45,539 nucleotides of DNA from Spirochaetales bacterium (GCA_016936295.1 JAFGYD010000042.1:1-45539); one strand, 5' to 3'. Positions 1 through 9,355 are shown, numbered from the stretch's first letter. Program-made: numbers and translations. Notes: generated by a model from the sequence alone, not told the origin.

Positions 1-1004
1 ATATTCTCAATAAATAGTGTAGATTTTGTTGAATAAAACAGTTTTTTAATTCCATTTGAATCAAAAAAATATGAATCTCCTACAACTAAGCTATTAATTA
101 TTTTTTGACTACTAGGATTTCCGGTTATAGAAAACTCTTTATACATTGTTTTAAATCCATTTGATAATTCTATAGTAATATTTCCATTTTGACTATGAAT
201 TATATTTTTTGAAAAAAAACCCTCTGCATTTCCCAATAAATTAAAGGATTTTAATAACTCACCTTCATCAGAAACTAAAAAAACTGATTCTTTTAATAAA
301 ACTAAAACATTGCCATTTACAATATCTATATCGATAATTTCCTGTTCAAAATTATATATGGAACTAATCTCACTACTATTTATATTTTTTTTCATTAATT
401 GGTTATCATTAACATAAAAATATATGTTTCCATTTAACATAATATAACCGAGAGGAAATAGGTTTCCCAAAAAAATATTCATTTGATTTAAAATATTTAA
501 TTCATTATCAACTTTATAATAATTAAACCAATACCCTGATGGATCACCACTTTTATAGATTTTATCACTTTTAATAAAAATGGCATCACCTTGATCATTA
601 TATTCAATAAATGAACCATAACTTTTAGAAGAAAGTGAGAGCTCCATTTTACTAAAACTATCAAAATCATTGTACTTGATAAGGTCAATTTTATTATTAA
701 TGTTACTGTAAGCTATAGTTATTTTATTATTAAAATTAAAAACTTTAACTTGCTCTAAAGAAACATCAATATTTACAAATTTATCAATAGTTTCTATTTT
801 TAAAATATCCCCATTTATATTTGCATATACTAAAACCATTAAGTATTTGTAATTATTCAGATTTGCGATAAAGCAAATTTTGTCATTTCCAAATGGAGTC
901 AAATCTGTGACCCCATTATATAATTCTAAAGAATTGAATGATATTTTTGAGTCGCAAGCTGATAAAATAAATAGTAGTATAAGAAAAAATATAAACCTTT
1001 TCAT
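1..1004 (-). CDS. Lipoprotein of unknown function (3' end outside window)
   Basis: An open minus-strand frame runs from an ATG at 1002-1004 to the left edge without a stop, giving about 334 residues of an incomplete protein. It opens with a lipoprotein signal: MKR, a hydrophobic stretch, and the lipobox L-S-A-C with Cys at residue 17, so it should be lipid-anchored and periplasmic or surface-exposed. The mature part is rich in Asn, Ile, Lys and Ser, and recurring short strand-like segments (for example 'NGNVLVLL', 'NGNIYFYV') suggest a beta-propeller-like fold. I recognise no family. It is third in a run with the 1013-1294 and 1295-1741 genes, 8 nt after the preceding stop. There is no Shine-Dalgarno sequence before the ATG. 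Confidence 0.8.
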   Translation of the reverse strand, partial: MKRFIFFLILLFILSACDSKISFNSLELYNGVTDLTPFGNDKICFIANLNNYKYLMVLVYANINGDILKIETIDKFVNIDVSLEQVKVFNFNNKITIAYSNINNKIDLIKYNDFDSFSKMELSLSSKSYGSFIEYNDQGDAIFIKSDKIYKSGDPSGYWFNYYKVDNELNILNQMNIFLGNLFPLGYIMLNGNIYFYVNDNQLMKKNINSSEISSIYNFEQEIIDIDIVNGNVLVLLKESVFLVSDEGELLKSFNLLGNAEGFFSKNIIHSQNGNITIELSNGFKTMYKEFSITGNPSSQKIINSLVVGDSYFFDSNGIKKLFYSTKSTLFIEN

Positions 1005-1012
1005 AATTTTAA

Positions 1013-1294
1013 TTATAGTTTTAATTCTGAAATTTTTTCTTCAATTTTCCACTCATATATAATTTTTTCTATCTCTTCATCATCTGTTAAGTTATATACC
1101 AGGACATCTCTGAAATAAAGTTCTAACTGATCTACAGGGATATCATATAATTTTGCAATTTTAATTGGTTCATCTACTAAAAATCCGTCTTCCTCTAAAG
1201 AAATAATCATACCTCCACACTCTTTATATATAGAAAATGCTTCATAAAAATTATTAACAGGAGGAAAATATACAATTCCCTTGGATTTTAACAT
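1013..1294 (-). CDS. Small hypothetical protein, 93 aa
   Basis: This is an acidic, soluble-looking protein with no signal peptide or membrane segment. It begins directly after the stop codon of the upstream lipoprotein gene (TAG then ATG), and its Shine-Dalgarno sequence AGGAG lies inside the end of that gene, so the two are translationally coupled. The middle contains a Gly-Gly-Met-Ile-Ile segment followed by acidic residues, and the C-terminal third is a predicted charged helix. I do not recognise a family. Its place between two lipoprotein genes may mean a shared process, but nothing in the sequence gives a function. Confidence 0.8.
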   Translation of the reverse strand: MLKSKGIVYFPPVNNFYEAFSIYKECGGMIISLEEDGFLVDEPIKIAKLYDIPVDQLELYFRDVLVYNLTDDEEIEKIIYEWKIEEKISELKL

Positions 1295-1741
1295 CTATTT
1301 CTCCTGTTCAATTAGGAAATATGTAGCATTGCTTGCATTTAATGCTTTTGAGATTGTTGATCCAACAACTTCAGCTGTTTTTTTAACTTTACTTTCATCT
1401 ATTTTAATATTATCTAATATGAACTTTTCTATTGAATCAATAACTGATTTTGTAGATTTTTCAGGATTTGAAGAGTCAAAACCTACAACTTTAACGCTCA
1501 TGGTTATTACTTCATTCTTCTCATGTTCTTTAAGGGTAAAAACAAGAATATTATCAGTATCATCTCCAATCTCTAAAAAACTATAGTCTGTAAATGGAAT
1601 TTTTACTAACTTATTAACATTTCCTCTAACTTTTACAATTTCACCAACATATTTTTCCGGGTTACTTTTTAAATCACTAATTTTTGTTGCACATGACATA
1701 AGTAAAATTAATGATAAAACAAACATAATTATTTTTTTCAT
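1295..1741 (-). CDS. Small lipoprotein, possible OB-fold
   Basis: A 148-residue protein with a clear lipoprotein signal (MKKIIMF, hydrophobic core, lipobox L-M-S-C, Cys near residue 17). The mature part begins 'ATKISDLKSNPEKYVGEIVKV', an arrangement seen in small OB-fold lipoproteins in which 'xxPxxYxGxxVxVxGxV' forms the first strands; this fold assignment is an inference from pattern only. The C-terminal half is helical. AGGAG stands 8 nt before the ATG, and the gene follows the carB terminator directly, so it probably starts its own transcript with the next two genes. Function unknown. Confidence 0.82.
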   Translation of the reverse strand: MKKIIMFVLSLILLMSCATKISDLKSNPEKYVGEIVKVRGNVNKLVKIPFTDYSFLEIGDDTDNILVFTLKEHEKNEVITMSVKVVGFDSSNPEKSTKSVIDSIEKFILDNIKIDESKVKKTAEVVGSTISKALNASNATYFLIEQEK

Positions 1742-1753
1742 TTAAAATCTCCT

Positions 1754-1784
1754 AAAAAAAAGACTTACCATTTATGGTAAGTCT
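1754..1784 (-). terminator. Rho-independent terminator after carB
   Basis: A perfect 10-bp stem (1761-1770 with 1775-1784) closes a 4-nt loop. On the minus strand it is followed by a run of T residues (plus-strand A at 1754-1760). It begins 5 nt past the carB stop codon and ends the carAB transcript. Confidence 0.9.
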
Positions 1785-1789
1785 ATAAA

Positions 1790-4700
1790 TTATAGCTTTA
1801 TTTCAACATTCATGGAAGGCAGTGGTCTTACTTCCACCTCATTATTTATTAAATGTTCAATTCCTTCTGCTGCAGCTTCTGCGGCACTAATTGTTGTTGT
1901 ATATGGAACCTTAAGTTTAACAGCCTCTGACCTAATATAACCATCATCTATTTCAGAAACACTACCCATTGGTGTATTTATTAATAATGATATTTTTCCA
2001 CTTGATAGATAATCAACAGCATTAGGATGTCCTTGCCTTAATTTTTGAATTACTTCTGCGAAAATACCATTTTCATAAAGAAAATTAGCTGTTCCTCTTG
2101 TTGCTGCAATTCTAAAACCTAATTTATCAAGTTTCTTTGCAATTGGTAAAACTGCTTTTTTATCTTTATCATTAACAGATATAAATACCGTTCCAGTTGT
2201 AGGAAGTTTAGCACCTACAGATGCCTGGGCTTTACTAAAAGCTTCACCAAAAGTTGCACCTGTTCCAATAGCTTCACCTGTTGATTTCATTTCTGGTCCT
2301 AGTACAGGATCAATCATATCAAATCGATCAAATGAAAAAACAGCTTCTTTTACAGCCCAGCCACATGTACACTTACCTATACCAACACCTGAAGAATCAA
2401 CTAGCCCTTGTGCCTGTAAATCCTTACCCTGCCAAACATTAACAGCAGCATCAACCATATTTATACTAGATGCTTTAGATAAGAAAGGTACAGTTCTACT
2501 AGCTCTTGGATTTACTTCTATAATATAAAGAACATTATCCTTTGCTGCAAACTGAATATTTAGAAAACCTTTAACTTCTATCTCTCTTGCAATTTTTACA
2601 GCTGCTTCAATCATCTCTTTTTCTATTTTATCATTAGCTTTATATGGAGGGAAAACACAAGCTGAATCACCAGAGTGAATACCAGCAGCTTCAATATGTT
2701 GCATTATTCCACCAACATATATATTTTTTCCATCTGAAACAGCATCTAAATCATATTCAAAAGCATCTTCTAGAAATTGGTCAACTAAGACAGGTTTTTT
2801 CTCGGAAATCTCAATACCTTTTTTCATGAATTCTTCCAGTTGTTGGTCTGAATATGCAATAAACATACTTCTACCACCAATTACAAATGAAGGTCTTAAT
2901 AAAACAGGATAACCAATCTCTTTAGCATATTTCCTTACTAAATCAAAACTACCAGCCATTCTATTTTCAGGTTGTCTAAGACCTAATTTTCGAACTAATG
3001 ATGCAAATAAGCCTCTATCCTCAGTATCAAAAATACTTTTAACGCTAGTTCCAAGAATATTTGCTCCATAAGCTTCTAACTCTTCAGCCATATTTAAAGG
3101 AGTTTGTCCTCCTAATTGAACAACAATATCCTTAACACCCTCTTTATCCATAATTGATTTTATATATTCAGGAGTTAATGGCTCCATATATAATCTGTCA
3201 GAAATTTTAAAGTCTGTAGAAACAGTTTCCGGATTTGAATTAACAATAATTGTTTTTCGTCCTTGAGCTTTGTAAGAAAGTGTACTCATTGTACAACAAG
3301 TATCAAATTCAAGCCCTTGACCAATTCTGTTAGGCCCAGATGCTAAAATCATCACCGAATTATCAGATAATTGACCTCCTTCATTGATTTCTCCATAGGT
3401 AGAGTAAAAGAAAGGTGTTTTTGCTGTAAATTCACCAGCACATGTATCTACAAAGTGATAACTTGGAACGATTCCATTAGTAATTCTTATTTTTTCAATC
3501 TCTGTTTCTTCTTTTCCACTAAGAGAAGCTATTCTTTTATCAGATAATCCTGCTTTTTTTGCTTCTTCTAATAGTTCGATAGATAAATCTTGAGATTGGA
3601 TTTTATTTTCTAATTCTAATAACTGACACATCATGAATAGGAACCATCGATCATAACCTGTTATTTCATTTAATTCTTTAACAGCGTCTGGACCTTTCTG
3701 CTTTAACACAGTATAAATGGCAAATATTCTTCTAGGATGAGCAGATCTTAAAATAGTTGCAATTTCAGCATCTGATAAGTTTTTCATTTCGGTTATACCG
3801 TCGAAGCCAAATTCAGCAGCTCTTATTGCTTTGTTAATAGCTTCTAATGCAGTTCTACCAAGGGCTAAAGACTCCCCTACACTTTTCATCTGTGTTCCTA
3901 AAGCTGAATATGCAGTTGGAAACTTTTCCATTTCAAATCTAGGAACTTTTACAGCGCAATAATCTAATGCAGGCTCAAAGCAAGAAGCGGTAACCCCCGT
4001 AATTTCGTTTAGAACTTCATCTAAAGTATATCCTACAGCTAATTTTGCAGAACATTTTGCAATTGGAAATCCTGTTGCCTTGGATGCTAAGGCAGATGAT
4101 CTGGAAACCCTTGGATTCATCTCAATTACAATCATTCTGTCAGAATCCGGTTTAGTGGCAAATTGAACATTTGATCCACCGCAATCTACACCTACTTCCC
4201 TTAAAATATTGATTGAACCAGTTCTCATCCTTTGATACTCTTTATCTGAAAGTGTTTGAGCAGGAGCAATTGTTATGCTATCTCCGGTATGAACACCCAT
4301 TGGATCTATATTTTCAATGGAACAAACAATAATTGCATTATCATTTTTATCCCTCATTACTTCCATTTCAAACTCTTTCCAGCCAATTAAAGACTCTTCG
4401 ACTAAAGCTGTACCTACAGGTGATTCTTTTATCGCTCTGGTCATAATTCGTTCTAGTTCCTCCAGAGAAAATGCAATGTTTCCACCCATTCCCCCTAAAG
4501 TATATGAAGGTCTAACAACAATTGGGAAACCTATCTCTTTTGAAAATTCTACAGCTTCAGCAACTGATGAGGCAACAACAGAATATGGGGATTCCAAACC
4601 AACTTTTTCTACAACTTTTTTGAACTCACCTCTATCCTCAGCTTTTTTAATTGATTCAATTCCTGCACCAATGATTTCTACGTTATATTTTTTTAATATA

Positions 4701-5017
4701 CCTTTTGCATCTAAATCAAGAGTTAAATTTAAGGCTGTTTGTCCACCCATTGTAGATAAAATGGCATCAGGTCGTTCTTTTTTAATAATTGCTTCAACAT
4801 ATTCAACTTTTAAAGGCTCTACATAGATTGCATCAGCAATACCTGGTGAAGTCATTACAGTTGCTGGGTTAGGGTTAACTAAAACAACCTCGTACCCCTC
4901 TTCTTTTAAAGCAGTTACAGCCTGTGTACCTGAATAATCAAATTCGCATGCTTGCCCAATAACAATTGGACCTGAACCTATAACTAAAATTTTCTTAATA
5001 TCTTTTCGTGCCGGCAT
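1790..5017 (-). CDS. carB: Carbamoyl-phosphate synthase, large subunit
   Basis: At 1075 residues this is full length for CarB. It makes carbamoyl phosphate from ammonia (channelled from CarA), bicarbonate and two ATP, for pyrimidines and arginine. The N-terminal half shows the '[20 protein letters not shown]' nucleotide-binding opening, and a second equivalent ('[13 protein letters not shown]') starts the second synthetase half near residue 560, so both ATP-grasp halves are present. The last ~135 residues form the MGS-like allosteric domain, the usual site of UMP, IMP or ornithine control. The ATG overlaps the carA stop codon by one base (TAATG), so the subunits are translationally coupled. 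No key residue appears missing. Confidence 0.97.
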   Translation of the reverse strand: MPARKDIKKILVIGSGPIVIGQACEFDYSGTQAVTALKEEGYEVVLVNPNPATVMTSPGIADAIYVEPLKVEYVEAIIKKERPDAILSTMGGQTALNLTLDLDAKGILKKYNVEIIGAGIESIKKAEDRGEFKKVVEKVGLESPYSVVASSVAEAVEFSKEIGFPIVVRPSYTLGGMGGNIAFSLEELERIMTRAIKESPVGTALVEESLIGWKEFEMEVMRDKNDNAIIVCSIENIDPMGVHTGDSITIAPAQTLSDKEYQRMRTGSINILREVGVDCGGSNVQFATKPDSDRMIVIEMNPRVSRSSALASKATGFPIAKCSAKLAVGYTLDEVLNEITGVTASCFEPALDYCAVKVPRFEMEKFPTAYSALGTQMKSVGESLALGRTALEAINKAIRAAEFGFDGITEMKNLSDAEIATILRSAHPRRIFAIYTVLKQKGPDAVKELNEITGYDRWFLFMMCQLLELENKIQSQDLSIELLEEAKKAGLSDKRIASLSGKEETEIEKIRITNGIVPSYHFVDTCAGEFTAKTPFFYSTYGEINEGGQLSDNSVMILASGPNRIGQGLEFDTCCTMSTLSYKAQGRKTIIVNSNPETVSTDFKISDRLYMEPLTPEYIKSIMDKEGVKDIVVQLGGQTPLNMAEELEAYGANILGTSVKSIFDTEDRGLFASLVRKLGLRQPENRMAGSFDLVRKYAKEIGYPVLLRPSFVIGGRSMFIAYSDQQLEEFMKKGIEISEKKPVLVDQFLEDAFEYDLDAVSDGKNIYVGGIMQHIEAAGIHSGDSACVFPPYKANDKIEKEMIEAAVKIAREIEVKGFLNIQFAAKDNVLYIIEVNPRASRTVPFLSKASSINMVDAAVNVWQGKDLQAQGLVDSSGVGIGKCTCGWAVKEAVFSFDRFDMIDPVLGPEMKSTGEAIGTGATFGEAFSKAQASVGAKLPTTGTVFISVNDKDKKAVLPIAKKLDKLGFRIAATRGTANFLYENGIFAEVIQKLRQGHPNAVDYLSSGKISLLINTPMGSVSEIDDGYIRSEAVKLKVPYTTTISAAEAAAEGIEHLINNEVEVRPLPSMNVEIKL

Positions 5018-6165
5018 TATTTAAACCCCTTAATAAATTCATCAAATATCCATTCAGAATCTTCTGGACCTGGTGCTGCTTCAGGATGGAATTGACAAGA
5101 TCTAATATTTAGATTTTCTTCTACAATACCTTCAACTGAATCATCGTTTGCATTAACAAGCCAAATATCAACTCCATTAGGTAAAGTATCTTTATCTACA
5201 GCAAATCCATGATTTTGTGATGTTACAAAAACCTTTTTTGTAAACTCATCTCTAACTGGATGATTACAACCATGATGTCCAAACTTCATTTTAAAAGTTT
5301 TTGCACCAAGGGCTAATGAAATAATTTGATGTCCAAGACAAATACCGCAAAGCTGTACTTTTCCGACTAACTCTTTTACTGTGGCTATTTGATCCTTTAG
5401 CATTGCAGGATCTCCAGGACCATTGGAAAGCATAATTAAATCTGGATTAAGTGAAAGCATATCCTTAGCTGAAGTTGTAGATGGGACAACTGTTACTTTA
5501 CAATTTCTTTTAACATACTCTCTAATAATATTAGCTTTAACACCGCAATCATATAAAACTATATGTTTTTCTCCGTTTTCATTAACAACAACAATTTTCT
5601 GTGTTCCAACTTCGGTAACTAAATTTCTACCTGCCATTGAAGGGAACTCTCTTAAATATAAAAGAACCTCTCTTTTCTCTTCATCTGTTAATGTTTTACC
5701 ATCTAAAGATGAAACAATAATTCCATTTAGACTCCCTTCATCCCTAAGTTTTAGGGTTAAAGCTCTAGTATCCAAGTCTGTAATTCCAAATTTACCATTT
5801 TCTTTTAAGAAATCGGATAGAGTCTGTCTTCCTGGAGAGATGGGACCTTCGTAATAATTTCTTGTTATAAAACCTGCAGGCTTTACTCCTGATTTACTAC
5901 TATCTTCCGGGCCAATCTCAGACCATTCATTGTTACACCCGTAATTACCTAGATGTGGATATGTCATGAGAACCAATTGCCCAGTATATGATGGATCAGT
6001 TAATATTTCGTGGTAACCAGTCATACCTGTATTAAATACTACTTCTCCAGCAGATAATAAAATATCACCAGGGATCAATTCTTTAGAAAGTGGGGCTGTT
6101 GCTCCAAAACTCTTTCCTTTTAATACTGTACCGTCTTCTAGGACGAGAAAGCATATACTTAACAT
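5017..6165 (-). CDS. carA: Carbamoyl-phosphate synthase, small (glutaminase) subunit
   Basis: This 382-residue protein is the class I glutamine amidotransferase partner of CarB; it hydrolyses glutamine and passes ammonia on. The catalytic triad is visible: Cys276 in 'CGICLGHQ', and His360 and Glu362 in '[11 protein letters not shown]'. The N-terminal CPSase small-chain domain is complete ('[20 protein letters not shown]'). The ATG has a good AGGAG ribosome binding site. The upstream 70 bp holds a sigma-70-like promoter overlapped by ARG-box-like sequences, so control by arginine is likely. It is first in the carAB operon. Confidence 0.97.
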   Translation of the reverse strand: MLSICFLVLEDGTVLKGKSFGATAPLSKELIPGDILLSAGEVVFNTGMTGYHEILTDPSYTGQLVLMTYPHLGNYGCNNEWSEIGPEDSSKSGVKPAGFITRNYYEGPISPGRQTLSDFLKENGKFGITDLDTRALTLKLRDEGSLNGIIVSSLDGKTLTDEEKREVLLYLREFPSMAGRNLVTEVGTQKIVVVNENGEKHIVLYDCGVKANIIREYVKRNCKVTVVPSTTSAKDMLSLNPDLIMLSNGPGDPAMLKDQIATVKELVGKVQLCGICLGHQIISLALGAKTFKMKFGHHGCNHPVRDEFTKKVFVTSQNHGFAVDKDTLPNGVDIWLVNANDDSVEGIVEENLNIRSCQFHPEAAPGPEDSEWIFDEFIKGFK

Positions 6166-6191
6166 TCAGTCTCCTTAATATTTATACGACT

Positions 6192-6220
6192 ATTATGCAT
6201 AATTATACATAGATAATCAA
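6192..6220 (-). promoter_or_regulatory. Predicted carAB promoter
   Basis: Minus-strand -35 TTGATT (plus 6215-6220), 17-bp spacer, -10 CATAAT (plus 6192-6197). It lies 27 bp before the carA start codon and just downstream of the apt terminator, as expected for an independent carAB transcript. Confidence 0.6.
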
Positions 6221-6232
6221 TTCTATTTATAA
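6194..6232. promoter_or_regulatory. Candidate tandem ARG boxes (ArgR operator)
   Basis: Plus strand 6194-6211 reads TATGCATAATTATACATA. It matches the Escherichia coli ARG-box consensus (wnTGAATwwwwATTCAnw) at all but two defined positions and is nearly palindromic. A second, weaker 18-bp match at 6215-6232 follows after exactly 3 bp, the spacing of E. coli ARG-box pairs. The pair covers the -10 and -35 of the carAB promoter, an arrangement that would repress. ArgR itself is not in the window, so the assignment is inferred. Confidence 0.45.
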
Positions 6233-6253
6233 AAAAACCGCCAATAGGCGGTT
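6231..6253 (-). terminator. Rho-independent terminator after apt
   Basis: A GC-rich 7-bp stem AACCGCC / GGCGGTT with a 4-nt loop (6236-6253) is followed on the minus strand by seven T residues. The stem includes part of the apt stop codon. It separates apt from carAB. Confidence 0.9.
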
Positions 6254-6788
6254 AATTAATATTTTCATTATGATAATCAATTAATGTGGTAACATTAATT
6301 CCCTTAAACTTCTCTTTGAAATTTAAAAAGGGAAGACCAATTACAGCAAAAATATCTGTAACTTGTGCACCTGCTTCATTGAACATATGCACTGCAGCAT
6401 CCAGAGTTCCTCCGGTGGCTAACAAATCATCGATAAGGAGAACTTTATCCCCCTTGTTTATATCGGACTTTTGTACTTCAATAATAGCTTCACCATATTC
6501 AAGCTTATAAGATCTTTTATAAATATCACCTGGTAATTTTCCAGCTTTTCTTACTAAAACAATAGGTAACCCTAACTCTTTTGCTAAAGGAGCTCCAAAA
6601 ATGAAACCTCTGGATTCTACACAAGCAACAGATGTAAAACCAGAATCCTTATAAAGATCTACCATTTTTTCGATTACAAAACTAAATGCCTCAGGTTTCA
6701 TTAGAATACCGGTTATATCATAAAAAAGAATTCCTTCCTTTGGAAAATCTGGAATCTTTTTTACTGCTGAATCTAAATCATAACTCAT
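6252..6788 (-). CDS. apt: Adenine phosphoribosyltransferase
   Basis: A 178-residue, full-length Apt that salvages adenine with PRPP to AMP and pyrophosphate in the cytoplasm. The PRPP-binding motif 'VLLIDDLLATGGT' lies at about residues 116-128, and the N-terminal 'IPDFPKEGILFYDIT' and 'VESRGFIFGAPLA' segments are typical of the family. The ATG is preceded by AAAGGGAG. It lies 62 nt downstream of tsaD, probably in the same transcript, and ends at a strong terminator. Confidence 0.96.
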   Translation of the reverse strand: MSYDLDSAVKKIPDFPKEGILFYDITGILMKPEAFSFVIEKMVDLYKDSGFTSVACVESRGFIFGAPLAKELGLPIVLVRKAGKLPGDIYKRSYKLEYGEAIIEVQKSDINKGDKVLLIDDLLATGGTLDAAVHMFNEAGAQVTDIFAVIGLPFLNFKEKFKGINVTTLIDYHNENIN

Positions 6789-6850
6789 TACTACTCCCTT
6801 TCTGGATTTGGCTAAATCCTTAAAGATAATATAGATTATTCACTATAATA

Positions 6851-7864
6851 TCAAGGGTAACCGCGACGAAAAGCCATAACTCGTGAAATAGCTGTTAAGG
6901 TGTAATCATCGAACAGACCTCTATTTAAATATTCAGAACCTAGGGCTGCAATCATTGCACCATTATCTGTACATAATGATAAAGAAGGAAAATAAGCATC
7001 TATACCTTTAATGTTTTTTAATCGTAACCTTAAATAGCTATTGGCTGTTACTCCACCACCGGCAACAACTCTTTTTATATTTGTATCTTTAATAACTCTT
7101 TCTACTCTTTTAATTAACATATCTATAGCCACATGTTGAAATGATGCAGCTATATTTTCTGGTGATTTTTCACTAACTCCATCCCAAAATTGATTGATTT
7201 GATTAATAACAGCTGTTTTAAGACCTGAATAGGATATATCGTATTTATGATCTCCCTTGTGTAGACTAGATCTTGGAAAATCAAATGCTTTTGGATTACC
7301 ATTTTTTGCTAAATCATCGATTATTTTTCCACCAGGATAACCCATATTATAATATTTTGCTACTTTATCAAAAGCTTCACCGCACGCATCATCTATAGTG
7401 GAACCTAAAATTTCCATATCATCGAAGCCGTTAACTTGAGCTATAACGGTATGCCCCCCAGATACAAGTAAACCAATATACGGGTACTCAATATCATATT
7501 CTAAATGTGGTGCAAAAAGATGTGCTTTAACATGATCAATTCCAATAATAGGAATATTCAAACCAAAAGCCAATCCTTTTGCGTATGAAACACCGACTAG
7601 AAGAGACCCAGAAAGACCAGGTCTATTAGCTACAGCAATACCATTAAGATCTTTTGGTTCAATTTTTGCAGTTTTAAGAGCTTCTTCTACAACTCCGGAA
7701 ATCCAATTAGTATGTATACGAGATGCTATTTCAGGTACAACCCCCATATAGGGGGTATGTTCTTCTATTTGAGTTGCAATAACATTACTCAGAATTATTT
7801 TACCATCTTTAATTACAGAAGCTGCACATTCATCGCAGGAAGTTTCTATACCAAGAACTAGCAC
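6851..7864 (-). CDS. tsaD: tRNA N6-adenosine threonylcarbamoyltransferase TsaD
   Basis: This 337-residue protein (older names Gcp, YgjD) transfers threonylcarbamoyl to A37 of ANN-decoding tRNAs, acting with TsaB, TsaC and TsaE elsewhere in the genome. The ASKHA fold markers are visible: 'LGIETSCDE' at the N terminus, metal ligands His111 and His115 in 'IDHVKAHL', 'VSGGHT', and 'TDNGAMIA' near the C terminus. The start codon is GTG at 7862-7864; the upstream small gene ends 7 nt inside it, so the two are translationally coupled. Confidence 0.96.
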   Translation of the reverse strand: MLVLGIETSCDECAASVIKDGKIILSNVIATQIEEHTPYMGVVPEIASRIHTNWISGVVEEALKTAKIEPKDLNGIAVANRPGLSGSLLVGVSYAKGLAFGLNIPIIGIDHVKAHLFAPHLEYDIEYPYIGLLVSGGHTVIAQVNGFDDMEILGSTIDDACGEAFDKVAKYYNMGYPGGKIIDDLAKNGNPKAFDFPRSSLHKGDHKYDISYSGLKTAVINQINQFWDGVSEKSPENIAASFQHVAIDMLIKRVERVIKDTNIKRVVAGGGVTANSYLRLRLKNIKGIDAYFPSLSLCTDNGAMIAALGSEYLNRGLFDDYTLTAISRVMAFRRGYP

Positions 7865-8037
7865 TGTTTACCCCATAACATTGTGGATATTTGATTTAAA
7901 GGAGTTCCGATTTCTAATAAATCCGGGAGCATTTCTGCAACAGCTTCACCAAGTTCTCGACTAAGAGCACCTTCACATCTAACTGCGGGTTTTCTTTTTT
8001 TTTCTTTTATATTTATTATTTTTATTTGAACTGCCAC
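7858..8037 (-). CDS. Small unknown protein coupled to tsaD, 59 aa
   Basis: A short basic-to-amphipathic protein. The N terminus is Ile/Lys-rich, then comes 'AVRCEGALSRELGEAVAEMLP', then a helical tail ending in Cys. I chose the GTG at 8035-8037 because GGGGG stands 5 nt upstream; the TTG at 8040 sits too close to that Shine-Dalgarno sequence. It shares 7 nt with tsaD and has a good promoter 18 nt upstream, so it is the first gene of a tsaD-apt transcript. The conserved-looking body, coupling and own promoter argue that it is real. I do not recognise the family. Confidence 0.65.
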   Translation of the reverse strand: MAVQIKIINIKEKKRKPAVRCEGALSRELGEAVAEMLPDLLEIGTPLNQISTMLWGKQC

Positions 8038-8054
8038 CAAGTCCCCCTATTTAT

Positions 8055-8083
8055 ATAATACTGAAGGCAAATATAAATGGCAA
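8055..8083 (-). promoter_or_regulatory. Predicted promoter of the tsaD-apt transcript
   Basis: Minus-strand -35 TTGCCA (plus 8078-8083), 17-bp spacer, -10 TATTAT (plus 8055-8060). The GTG start of the 59-aa gene follows about 18 nt after the -10. Confidence 0.6.
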
Positions 8084-8111
8084 GTAAGACTATCATTTCT
8101 GATATATAAGA

Positions 8112-8426
8112 TTATTCATATTTTTTAACAGCTAATTGTTTATACATCATATCTGCAATTCCCAATCCTGCTGTTTTAGACATTTTTTTTGCATATTCAT
8201 CATATAACATGTCATCAAATATTTTCTCACCCATGTTTTCTTTGATTAGATCAGACTTATTAACTGTACTCTTCATAGCACTGAGCATCTGTTTGATAAA
8301 CATTGCTTCAAATTCTTCACAAGTCTCTCTTAATTTTTTATCATCTGCAGTTCTCTCAATACTTTTTTTAAGAGATGTTGCTTTTGTATTTCCAATTAAC
8401 TGGTCTGTATCTATCAAATTATTCAT
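8112..8426 (-). CDS. flgJ: FlgJ-like flagellar rod-binding protein
   Basis: A 104-residue cytoplasmic-looking protein matching the N-terminal rod-binding domain of FlgJ ('CEEFEAMFIKQMLSAMKST', then 'MLYDEYAKKMSKTAGLGIADMMYKQL'). In Proteobacteria this domain helps cap rod assembly and is fused to a muramidase; here the muramidase half is absent, as I recall for spirochetes with periplasmic flagella. It lies last in the envelope gene run, 30 nt after the unknown 8457-8831 gene, across a T-tract that may partly terminate transcription. No Shine-Dalgarno sequence precedes the ATG. Confidence 0.85.
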   Translation of the reverse strand: MNNLIDTDQLIGNTKATSLKKSIERTADDKKLRETCEEFEAMFIKQMLSAMKSTVNKSDLIKENMGEKIFDDMLYDEYAKKMSKTAGLGIADMMYKQLAVKKYE

Positions 8427-8446
8427 ATTATATTTTTCGTCAGTAT

Positions 8447-8471
8447 AAAAAAAAACTTAACTCAAATAGTT
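8447..8471 (-). terminator. Weak terminator-like hairpin
   Basis: A 5-bp stem CTCAA / TTGAG overlapping the end of the 8457 gene is followed within 5 nt by nine T residues on the minus strand (plus A at 8447-8455). The stem is short, so termination is probably partial, lowering flgJ relative to upstream genes. Confidence 0.35.
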
Positions 8472-8831
8472 GAGATCAAGCATAACCTGCATAATATATT
8501 TAATTAAATCTAACCCTAATTCATCACTACTTTCATTAACTATAAGTTTGATATATTCCCACTCTTCTTCGTTAAATGGATCTTTATCTATATCATAGTT
8601 TTCTTCAAATAATTCAAACACATTAATCAAATTATAAAGTGCATCTTTAAAATCTCTATCTGTATATGTTACAAACCTACTATAAATTTCAGAAGCACTA
8701 TCTTCTGGTAAATATCTAAAAGCCTCTAAAAAAACTTGTAAGAATTCATCTTGATACTCCTCAACAGGCTTATCGTGATATTTTTTAAAAATTTTTGAAA
8801 CATTTTTACTATATAATTTGGACGATTCCAT
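8457..8831 (-). CDS. Hypothetical acidic helical protein, 124 aa
   Basis: A soluble, mostly helical, acidic protein without signal peptide or membrane segment. It has a good ribosome binding site (TAGGAG) 6 nt before its ATG and lies 8 nt after the ompH/skp gene, so it belongs to the envelope operon. Aromatic-acidic runs such as 'FEENYDIDKDPFNEEEWEYI' stand out in the second half. I recognise no family. Being between a periplasmic chaperone and a flagellar rod protein, a link to either is possible, but nothing seen distinguishes them. Confidence 0.82.
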   Translation of the reverse strand: MESSKLYSKNVSKIFKKYHDKPVEEYQDEFLQVFLEAFRYLPEDSASEIYSRFVTYTDRDFKDALYNLINVFELFEENYDIDKDPFNEEEWEYIKLIVNESSDELGLDLIKYIMQVMLDLNYLS

Positions 8832-8839
8832 AATAACTC

Positions 8840-9346
8840 CTAATTCATTAACGCTTTTATTACTAATTCTGTTACATCAACATCGTTATGATACCAAATT
8901 AAGTTAGGATCACTTGATTGAAAAATAACAGAATAACCATTTTGCATTCCAACCCTCTTTATAGCTTCTTCAAACTTTTTAGAAAAATCATTTTTAGTCG
9001 CATCAGAAGAAATTCTAGCATTTAATTCCATATTTTTATATCTGGTATACTCTTGAAGATTAATTTTTTTAATCTGTAATTCACTCTCTAATTGGGCAAC
9101 AAGATCGATATTATCATCATCTCTTGCCTCTATTAATTCTTTATCAATTTGATCAATTTCAATTCTTCGTTTTGAAATTTCTTCTTGAATAGTTTTTTTA
9201 TACTCATCAAATTTTCTTGCATCTGCAGATTCTTTAATAAATCTGGTATAAACTTCATTAACATTAACAACACCAACTTTTGTTAATTCATCTGCAAAAC
9301 TATTAGTTAAAATTAGTATAAATGATATTAATAATATTTTTCTCAT
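8840..9346 (-). CDS. skp: OmpH/Skp-family periplasmic chaperone
   Basis: A 168-residue exported protein: signal peptide 'MRKILLISFILILTNSFA', then a short 'KVGVVNVNEVYTRF' strand, a long charged coiled-coil (about residues 40-120, rich in Lys, Glu, Gln) and a return strand 'GYSVIFQSSDPNLIWY'. This is the Skp/OmpH architecture; Skp trimers hold unfolded outer-membrane proteins on the way to BamA. It sits 9 nt downstream of bamA with AAGGAG before the ATG, the standard bamA-skp order. Confidence 0.92.
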   Translation of the reverse strand: MRKILLISFILILTNSFADELTKVGVVNVNEVYTRFIKESADARKFDEYKKTIQEEISKRRIEIDQIDKELIEARDDDNIDLVAQLESELQIKKINLQEYTRYKNMELNARISSDATKNDFSKKFEEAIKRVGMQNGYSVIFQSSDPNLIWYHNDVDVTELVIKALMN

Positions 9347-9355
9347 TTCGTCTCC

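Noticed and set aside
497-1062. Open frames at 497-688 (-) and 880-1062 (+)
   Set aside because: Both are out-of-frame or antisense to the lipoprotein at 1-1004, which has a signal peptide and an unbroken frame.
4317-4826. A 169-codon plus-strand open frame inside carB
   Set aside because: It is fully antisense to conserved carB sequence and has low-complexity composition, so it is a shadow of the real gene.
6800-6820. Short palindrome (6-bp arms, GGATTT / AAATCC) between apt and tsaD
   Set aside because: The stem is short and no T-run follows on either strand, so it is not supported as a terminator or operator.
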